A stretch of 64,000 bases of DNA. It comes from Mactra quadrangularis. Taxonomy: Eukaryota > Mollusca > Bivalvia > Venerida > Mactridae. Location of the stretch: contig CM046298.1 in assembly GCA_025267735.1 (NCBI GenBank), positions 37,385,264-37,449,263 on the forward strand. Direction: 5' to 3'. Each line of letters opens with the position of its first letter. Positions within the stretch are counted from its first letter, which is position 1. Positions 24,020-33,700 of the stretch are shown here, piece by piece. Made by a program: the position numbers and the translations under genes. The notes under the pieces are model-generated. The model ran no database searches, had not been told where the DNA came from, and worked only from the letters and a program-made list of their open reading frames with translations.

Positions 24020-25983
24020 TGGCTCAAATTAAATAAGGCGATACGTTCTCGTGGACTGGAATAAACCTTCTAAATTCTTTGTCAGATTGAATACTTCTTT
24101 GCCACTCTGTGTTGTGATAGGTGATACATGTTTTACATGTATTTATAATTCGTTTCCATGATTCTTTCTTTGGAAATGAAGATGTTTGTAAATATTCTGT
24201 AATAAATTGATGAAGATTGTTTTTATTTAATAATGACATTATCCGGTATGAAACCTGTTTGACTTTTCCCGCCTTTCACAACATATAGACTTAGTCTATA
24301 ATTAAATATTTGACGACAGAGTATTGACGAAGTCATTGAACACAGTTTTTGCAAGAACATTAGTTTTTGCTTATTTATATCAAATAGACTTAAAGCCATG
24401 TCTGTTCTAGTTGCCGTTGGTAAATGTTGTATTCGTTTGGCTGCCAGGTGTTTAAATCTTTCCAGACGTAGCATCGTTTGCGTTGATATATAGCACCATA
24501 GTTCAGCACCGTATTATGCAGTTGGTAGACTGACTTTTCTTACAAGTGAAGCCATATTCAGTGGCTTGACATAACCGTCGTATATTCTATTGATATAACA
24601 CTAAATAAAGATGAAGTAGCCTTCTGTATGCGATGTATCATGTTTTCTGTGTTGTCAAGGTTGTATCTTAAAATAACTCCAAGATTTTTCGCTGATATTT
24701 CATGACAAAGTAGATGTGGTCCAAATTTTAAAGTGATATCTCGCAGTAATTTTCCACCGAACACATTAAATTTGCTTTTTGCAAAATTAAATTCATGTCC
24801 CCATCTGTATACACACTAGTTGGTTCTCTAAGGCTGATTTAGTTGGGCATAGAAGAGTCAAATCGTCAGCTAATGTTGGATTACCACAGGATATGTTTTG
24901 AAGTCTTAAACCAAAATCATTCATTTCAAGATTATTTAATAGTTCATATATAAAGAGGAAATAACTCCAGGTTGATGAGACACCATCTTGTCTGACACTT
25001 TGCAGAACAGGAAAACACTTAGACTGTATGCCGTTTGCGACTACACAACTTTTTAATGAAGTATACATGTTCGCAATAAGTCTTAGAAATGTACCCTTAA
25101 TGCCAAGTGACTTCATCTACACAATAATAGCACTATGCCTTACAGAGTCGAAAGCCCCTTTAGTATCTAAAACGCAGCGTATTCACTCGACCCAAGCTCA
25201 AGTCTATTAGCAATACATTCTTGTACGTTGAAAAAAGTTGTTATTGGTCCAATATATTGCTGATATGCGTTCTGTTGATAGATAGATAGATATTTATTTA
25301 CCTCCATATAGGAGAGCTATCAACACATAAATAAATCACATATCGAACATAATTATATACAATTAAATGACATCACAATACATACAAATACATAAATTGT
25401 ATCAAACATATATACATAAAATCAGATGACAACACACTATATACAAATACAGTAATTAAAGAAGGGGAGTAAAATGTGACATCTAATAGTGATATTACAT
25501 TAAAAACCATTGTATCAAATATTTGTAAATTTGTAATATGATATTATAGTCCATCTAAACGCTACACAGTATACTATTGTAACTTACAACAATATTTACA
25601 TAATTTATCGTCTATAACGTACCATTTGATGAAAGGATTTCACACACATAACGTTTTTAAATAATGTATATAGCGCAGGTAAAAGTAAGATAGGACGGTA
25701 CCTGCTAGGAGTTGCCCTAGGTTTGCCATCTTTGTGGATTGGTATTATTATCCAAAGCTTACAATCATCTGGTATGTACGAACTTTTTATTATTAAGGTA
25801 AATAATTAAGCTATATAAATCGTTAATGTATTTCCGCCATATTTTATATGTTCTGGCGTAACTTGATCATGTCCAGATGCCTTCTTATTTTTCATTTGTC
25901 TTATAGCATTGTTTACCTCGTCATATTTCACTAAATCTGACAATATTGGGTCAGATATAACTCATTTATTAGTTGTATGGGTA
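24020..25983 (-). pseudogene. Degenerate LINE reverse transcriptase
   Basis: On the minus strand, 25983-25590 encodes the RT entry (EVNNAIRQMKNKKASGHDQV, then WIIIPIHKDGKP and YRPILLLPALY). After an AT-rich interruption (about 25270-25560) it resumes with LDTKGAFDSV (25165-25136), an in-frame stop, MKSLGIKGTFLRLIANMY, and the active-site block GNPTLADDLTLLCPT (24885-24841). FNVFGGK, AKNLGVILRY, YGAELWC and the post-RT region to about 24024 follow in shifting frames. Motif order matches a non-LTR retrotransposon that encodes a nicking endonuclease and RT; here stops and frameshifts make it inactive. The clade is not assigned. Confidence 0.85.
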
Positions 25984-26536
25984 CATTAAAAGTAAATTCA
26001 TTTATCTAAATTAATGTTCCGCATCAATAGTTTCCTTTTAAATATATTTGCAAGTCAGCGTCCCTATTATGCCTCACGTATCTCTTTCTGAACGTTCATT
26101 ATTCTTGTGCCCATGGGTATTAAGATTTTATACTTTTCGGGCGATTTTCATACGTACATCTTTATAACCACGATTTGGAAACTATCGCCGAATGTTTGGG
26201 AATCAGTTTAAGCGACGTATGGATATTCAAGTACAAAGATGCACATGTGTATGAGTACACTGTTACAGTGTAAACACTGTGTTAACATTCTCCGTAAATA
26301 AAATCTTTGACTCTAGATGCTTTTGAAGAAATAGTTCTGGCTTACAGAAATGACCTTTGCCAAGTTGTAGTGCCTTTTCATACGTGACAAAAATAGTTCA
26401 GCCATTGTTTTAGTTTTGCGAAATTTTTGATTTGATTTATCTTACAAGTGTATACCGTTGTCGCACATTTACGAATAATCTAGTGATGTCACGATGATCG
26501 AGTAGAATCGAATAATCGTCGCTGGGCGCTTACATT

Positions 26537-26576
26537 AGCGACAATCGATTTTCTTTAAGGAAAATCGATTGTCGCT
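26537..26576. repeat. Perfect short hairpin
   Basis: 17-bp arms AGCGACAATCGATTTTC and its complement with a 6-base loop. Isolated; could be the core of a small MITE. Confidence 0.7.
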
Positions 26577-29500
26577 GGTAGTTTCAGAACCGCAGATTTT
26601 GCCGCACTCGACCTCAGTTTGAACTTGTACACAAGGGACAATGAGGTTACTTTTAACTTTCAATCTTATTTAGTAAATAACTTATCAGTCTAAGTCAAAC
26701 TCGCTGTTCTACCCGTCCTTCACATGTCAAATATCAAACAAGAATTTGAACGAATGTCGGCAAATTTCAAAGATAAATAGCAATTTACAAAAAGTTGTCT
26801 ATTTTTATTGATGACGTAATGTACAAGTCTTGATACCGCTAATAACAGGCGTTTGGTACATCAGATGTGTTATAAATCATCTCACTCAAATTGTTACGAT
26901 TTATAGGTCAATTACCTAATTAGAATTTACGACCAAATCTCTTTGGGAAACTCTGTGAGGTATGGTAAAAGTTCAATAGCCGGATACGGTCTTATTCTCC
27001 TTATGTCGTATCAATGAAGTTTAAAATTAATTAACTCACTAGAATCCAATAAACATAGAAACTGAACCAAGCTAGCTTATTTCGTGATGGTTCACCATAA
27101 TATGGTGGTAAAATCCATCCTTAAGGGTGGTTAATAGGATAACGCTCTGCTTTGTGAAACATTCGTCCTCAATAATTTTCGTAACCGACACGTTACTAAC
27201 ATTTTTATTTTTATTTTACCTGTATCACTTTTAAATCATCTTGAATGAATTTGTTCAGAAAAAAAGTTAATTGAATGGACATTTATAGCATTGGACAAAT
27301 CTATCAGAACACATATTCATTCACTCAGACAGAATGTGAACGAATTACTTATTTGTGAATTATGTTATTAAACAATTGTACCAACATCTTTTGCTTATGA
27401 ATATTGTGAAAAACAAACTGTTACTGAAAGATATTTCTAGATGATGAAGGGTTAAATCAAACGACTGCTAGCGGTTTCAAAATGGCATTGTGTAACAAAA
27501 TTCATACCAACAATTATTGTATAACATTATCTGACTCAGATACTCTATACTTGCTGGTTTAAATTGAAAGCATATGAATTTACCTCACTTTATAATACAG
27601 TAAAAACCATTTAAAATCATGATCATATCTTTTAAGTCTTGAGAGTATTGTTAGCAATAACAAGCGATGGATACGCTTTAGCAGTTCCTATCTATAACCA
27701 TTGTAACTGTATCATGTTTAACAGTTAAATTTGCATGATTTTTTAGTTTTGTTGATAAAACTAAATATATTTTATTAAAGCTAAAAGATCGTACTTAATA
27801 TCTGATGTAAAATTCACACTATGTTAATATATTATCATTGTGTAAAATTGACGTAATTTTGACTGAAACTGGATTTTTTCTTAAAGCCGGTCGCCATTTT
27901 GTTTACGCTTCGCGTCTCATGGGTGAACATTTTTATTGGTACGACCAAGCTTGTTGCTGTGGTTACTTCCCTTGGTATTTGATGCAACTCTATGCCAAAG
28001 TAATTTTCGTAAAACGTGAAACTGTAATAGATAGGGAATTGCTGGAACGGAGATCTCTCATGTCCAACTTTTAGGCCCATACATAATCCCAAGTCGATAT
28101 TCGATTTTCAATAGAAAAGTATAGGGGAAAATTCTTTGAACGGTCATAACTCTTTTATTTTTAAATATATCAATTTTGTGCAAATGATGCAAACAAGTTT
28201 AAACTGTCTTCTTTCGTTTGATTGTTTTTAATTTTTTGTAAAATTGTAAAGGTTTGGTCCCTTTTAAGGTTTTATCTGATTACTCACGTTACTATAAAGA
28301 AAGAAGGGAAATAAATACCCACGCTAATATAAGTTGAAAAATAAAGCCTTTCCGGTTCTTTGATCAAATTTGTGCAAATGACATGAAAAAGCCGTATGTT
28401 TCTAGTGTTCGGAGCACTTTTTAAATTCAAAATATCTTAATGAAGTTTTGGTCCCATTTGCACTTTTTTCCAAAAGTTTTGCATTTTTAAAGTATTTTTT
28501 TTCTTAAATTTATAGTGTGCGCTATCGGATTTATGGACCCCTGATGTGATTGTATAATACACTGTGCATAGCAAGGCACAGCGGGTACACTTTTATGACA
28601 GGATTACCTTCCTGTCTCTGTTTTATTGATAACTATTTGTATATATACATGTGGGTTTATCTGTCAAATGATGTTGTAATGAAGGTTCTAAAGTAATTAT
28701 AATGAAAGTGTTACCAAAATCATGCAGGTTAAAAGTACATACATGCAATTTATCTATTTATTCAATTTTGTTCGGGAAGATTTACTCGACTATACGTTTT
28801 ACTGAAAAAGAGTATCATAAACATATTACTTTATTCTTGCGGCATATGTATAAATGAAATACATCAATTGTTTTTAGTTTACCACTACAATTATTAATTA
28901 AAACGTTAATACATTGAACACTTTTTATTTACTAGCTTACAAATCATTGTAGAACGATTGTATTAAAAAGGTGAAATATTAAAACATATAAAACAGTTGT
29001 ACAAATTAATGCATTGGCATTTTAGTCCAAGAAAAATAAAGCGGCAGACGATACAGACGTTATTGGCGGCTAAACGATAAAGATGAGATTTGAATATTGT
29101 TTCAAAACTATTCATTTAAATTTAAAGCTTTTATAACAATAAATATAAGGCATATCTAAATTAACGGATGGGTAATTAATAAATTCAAATGGTAGATGAG
29201 TACATATATAATTCTTATTTCTAGCATAATTTGACCATCAAAAAATTATTTCAATCATCATTCTTGTTTTATCTGACTGTATTGTATACAAATGCCACCT
29301 TAAAAGTTGTGAAGCATTTATCTGTTAATTTACACTTGTTGCACAATGGACAATATAAAACATTTGTCTACAACGGATTTAGTTAATCCCCTGATATGAC
29401 TTGAAATCGTGACCTATGATCCTTATCTTATCTCATCGATCACAACATGGGGTCATGGCTTGTAGATTATATCATCGCAAAACAGACGTATCTACAATCA

Positions 29501-30603
29501 GAGCTATATGGCTGTATCATACAGCGAAAATCTTGATGGGTCTAAAAGTTGGGTATGTATTGTGTTTGTAAACACATGTAGTGTATATATAAAATGTGAG
29601 AGAGAAAAAAATGAGAAAGTGAATCGACTTAATTCTCTTTGACTTGAAATAAACTAGACGTCGCTTATTGAATAAAATAATACAAAAGCTGTTGAACAAA
29701 TGTACAATTAAATGGTGATGGGCAGACAAGATAATAAATGCAATTAAATATTTTAATGAAACTGTGACATGTGGGTTGTTGGTGATTTTTAGACAAAAAC
29801 TAGCTATACACCAATGTGGCGGAGCACAAGTTGTAGCTAGCTAGCTGCCACGTCACATTAATCTATGTTTTAAATCTAGAATTGAATGTGCTTCTTTAAA
29901 AAAACATGTTCATATGAATTTATTCTCATGAAGGCAATATGCATAAACGCAGTACAATGAAAAGTGTCTTCTATTAAACATTTAGTATAAAAGTGAGTGT
30001 TGTTATCGGTCATTTTATTCTAATGTGATTTAATTCGAGTTTCGCATGATTTAGTTTGAATTGTGTGGGATTTAATTTGAAGTGCAATCGAATATATTTC
30101 AGACTATCTTACTTTGCCCTTGGTAAATGGACTGTGATTTGATTCGTTAGGACGTATTATAAGTGTACTTAATTTAGCGTTCCACAGATCTGTAGCCTGT
30201 TCAATTACCCCTAACGTTCCAAAACGTTCTGTAACGTATTCTATATTCCATACTAGCCGATTTGTGCAATGGGAAAGCGTCTTAGCCAAGATATGTTTCA
30301 AATCAAATAATTGCATTTTTCGACTTGAGTTTAGAAAAGGATACTTTAATTAACACATTTCGTCAAAAACTCTTTTTATATATTGTATTTACTTATTAAT
30401 TATATTTGTCTTAAAATGATAAAACAATACATGTTATTCCACAAATTGCTCACACCGCTAACGTCATGCGTTGCTACTTTATTCATTCAATATATTAAGC
30501 AATACTCGTTGCGGGCATTCCTTTATTCGTTATGGTAAAACATTATTCAAAAGTATAATGTTGATATTTCAGTTTTGCAAGGTATTACAGACGTGTTGCT
30601 GTC

Positions 30604-30738
30604 ATGTCGGACTATGGAAAGCCTAAGATATGTCTACGTAAACAACAAAAAATTCATTGTTTATTGACATGTATCTCAATAGTTACTATTGTTTTGATTA
30701 TGAAAAGGAAGGACTTTACCAGGGGAGCTGACCAAACG
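30604..30738 (+). CDS. FkbM/METTL24-like exon 1 (signal anchor)
   Basis: 135 nt, phase-0 donor GTACGT at 30739. Encodes 45 residues beginning MSDYGKPKICLRKQQK, then a hydrophobic segment CLLTCISIVTIVLIM and KRK. A basic N-terminus before one membrane span is typical of Golgi/ER type II proteins. Found by extending upstream from exon 2 with matching phase. Confidence 0.75.
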
Positions 30739-33700
30739 GTACGTAAATGTCTCCACACAGACCACAATCAAATGGTGAAGTAAAAGACGCGATCATGAAA
30801 AAAAACAGGTTTCACGATTTAATCGACTCAAAGTTTTTTGAGCACTTCAAATTACGCGTTTGTCTTAAATTTTCATTTAGATAATAATTATGTACCCAAT
30901 AAAACAAAACATAGGCAATAAAATTATGCTTTAGCTCTTTTGATAAGTTTATGTTTTCTAATTTGTAAATTCATTGCAGGAACTTAAAGAGGAACCCAGA
31001 CTGCATAGCCTAGAAAGTCGCAATGCTTCAATATTTATTGATGATTTAGGCCGTATTCGGATACCCCCGGATGATATCCTTGATGCATTGAAGTTCCGAG
31101 ATTTAGATGAATTATACCGCAGGTAAATACATACATTTGTACTTAAATCATGTTTTATGTATTGCCCAACACTAATATGAAAGTTTTCAGACAGGGTTGA
31201 ACTTGTAGGGATAAGGAATAACTTAAACACAGTTTTTTATATTTATATATAGACGGATCCGTTCAATCTATCTATTTTTGTGTATCCCCATATTTCAGGA
31301 GCATACCCGAGGATAGAATCTACGATTGACACAATATTTTGGACTTAACTCAAATTTCTAACCATTATACAAAATAAGACTTTCACATGACCACCTGTCA
31401 TTTATGAACATACACTTTATTTCTCTACTTTACATTGGTTAAAACTACATGTATTAGATTAAAAATACATGTACAATGTTTTACACCTCGTGTTTCAATG
31501 CAGTTCCGACTTCATGTTAACAAATTGCATTTTCGATGAAAATCAAATTCACTTCGAAATCCATGTTAGAACCACAGGCGACCGGCACGGTCCCGAATCA
31601 AAAGTACTATATATACATGTACATGTATATATTGTGTTTTTGACAAGGGACCGTGCCGGCCGCCTGTGGTTAGAACTACTTTCTCTTCTTATGATGCCCA
31701 AAGTATATTTGCGTAGAAAACCGCCGAGGAGGTTCATTCGGAACATCCTCGGCCATTCGCTACGAATTATTCATTCATGAAAGGTCGAGGGTGTTCCGAA
31801 TGCCGAACGTTATGAGCTAAAATAAATTCATATGAAATTAATAGGGACTACTTTTTTCAATAGATATTTAGAGAGTATACAAGTGTCATGTACGAGACAG
31901 GCTCATCTTGGGAATGTTTTAGACGGTGGATATGATTTATGTGAACATCCTAAAGTGATACCTTCTAAACCATGTATGGTTTATTCATTTGGGTAAGTTG
32001 TTGTATCGTTAAATTTCCTTATTATTTCATACTTATGCCCAAACTCCCCGCAGCGGTTATTTCCCTTAATTAAATCAGTTTAAGTAGCAAAGCGTGACGT
32101 AAGCACTGTGAGGAGTTTGACTTATGCCCAGTGCTTAGTTTCCTAAACATTAACGCTAGCTAGCGCTTTCGCCGTCTGGTACCCTCGATTTAAAATCACA
32201 TAGTAATTACTTTTGGTGTAAGCCGGGTATCAGATGACAAAGCGCTAGATAGTGATTTGATCAGGAAACAGACCATAGTTATGGGTACTGGCAATGGTCT
32301 GTGGACCATAAGGGACTAACTAAGTCCATATAGTTTATAGACGGCTGAGCTTAAGGTTCATGGTTATATACAATAAAATGAAATAATACTTTATTCTCAG
32401 AAAAGAGCAGTTCCTCAAAGCTTTCTATCGATGTTCCTGAAGTCATCTTTCTGATCTGTATACGATTTAACGAATTTCATTTCTCTACGTTCTTTTGTTT
32501 TATATTTAAGCGTTTAAGTGCACTTTTAAGTCTGCTTCCACATTGATATGATCAGCCGACTTAACCCCCATAACCCCTGTTTACTGAAATCTCCGTCAGG
32601 CAGTTGATCCTTGTAGTTCCCATGCACGTACACATGGGTGGAGTGGAACAACTGTAAATAAATTTCTTGTTCAGAAAATTTATATGTGTCCCTAGAGGCG
32701 TTCAAAGCCGGGACCTCTCGATCCCCAATAGCGCTTCCTCCCACTGGATCACTGCTCCTGTATTCAATCTGCTTAATATTATCAATGCAGCAAGTATCTA
32801 TATATCACTATATATACAACAAATCTATGAATGTTTTTTAATTACAATTTTTATTGGTATTTGTCTTTCAGAATACGTAATGATTTTACCTTTGATGATG
32901 AAATAAGCAAACGTTATGGTTGTGAAGTACATAGTTTTGACCCAGCGTAAGTCTATCTTGGTTATAAGTATACAGTTTATTAAATTCAATAACGGTTTGA
33001 TAGTAATGACTTGTTTTATTAACCAGTCACAGCTTTAATAAGTTCACTGTCACTGAATGTTTTATTTGAATTTCTTTTGAACCACTGAGAAATATATAGC
33101 GACTTAAAGGGTTAATAATAACAAGGGATGAAACAAATAGGCGATATGTCGATTCAGTATCGATACGTCGCCACGATGCGTATCGTGACCCAGAGCGATA
33201 TATTGCCGTATGCTTTACAATCGTAATAGGGAAGTCCCTGCATTGACAATGTATTTTCAGTATTTGACAGGTTTGTCGTATTAGGGATAAAGTTAAAAGG
33301 GTTAGGGTTAATCTTAAGGCCCATAACAACAGAAGAGTACCAAAGTTATGTTTTCCTGAAAAAATAAGAATCAGTTTCTAATTACTAGCTCCTGACAAAA
33401 CTTATTTTCGATTAAAACAATATTCTTTTATTGGAAAAGTTATTATTTATGATTCTTAGTTTTCACTATTTGTCAATAAAGAACGTAAATTTTTTATGTT
33501 GTAAAACGCCTGTTATAATGCTCGCTCGCTCGCTCGTTCGTTCCCTCACTCACTCCCTCGCTCCCTCACTCACTCACTCACTCACTCACTCACTCACTCA
33601 CTCACTCACTCACTCACTCACTCACTCACTCACTCACTCACTCATTCACTCACTCACTCACTCATTCACTCACACACTCGATGTCCCTCTTACACGGATA

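Larger units (their letters stand above)
23135..30200. repeat. Right copy of the segmental duplication
   Basis: Same three blocks as 17270-21330, spread over 7 kb because the LINE remnant and other DNA lie between them. It ends about 400 bp before the first exon of the methyltransferase gene, in its putative promoter region. Confidence 0.72.

Noticed and set aside
24558..25116. Separate small minus-strand genes
   Set aside because: They are pieces of one LINE reverse transcriptase broken by stops and frameshifts.
27835..28092. Overlapping frames of 85 and 78 residues on opposite strands
   Set aside because: Both strands open over the same stretch, no motif, located in the right copy of the segmental duplication; likely old repeat DNA.
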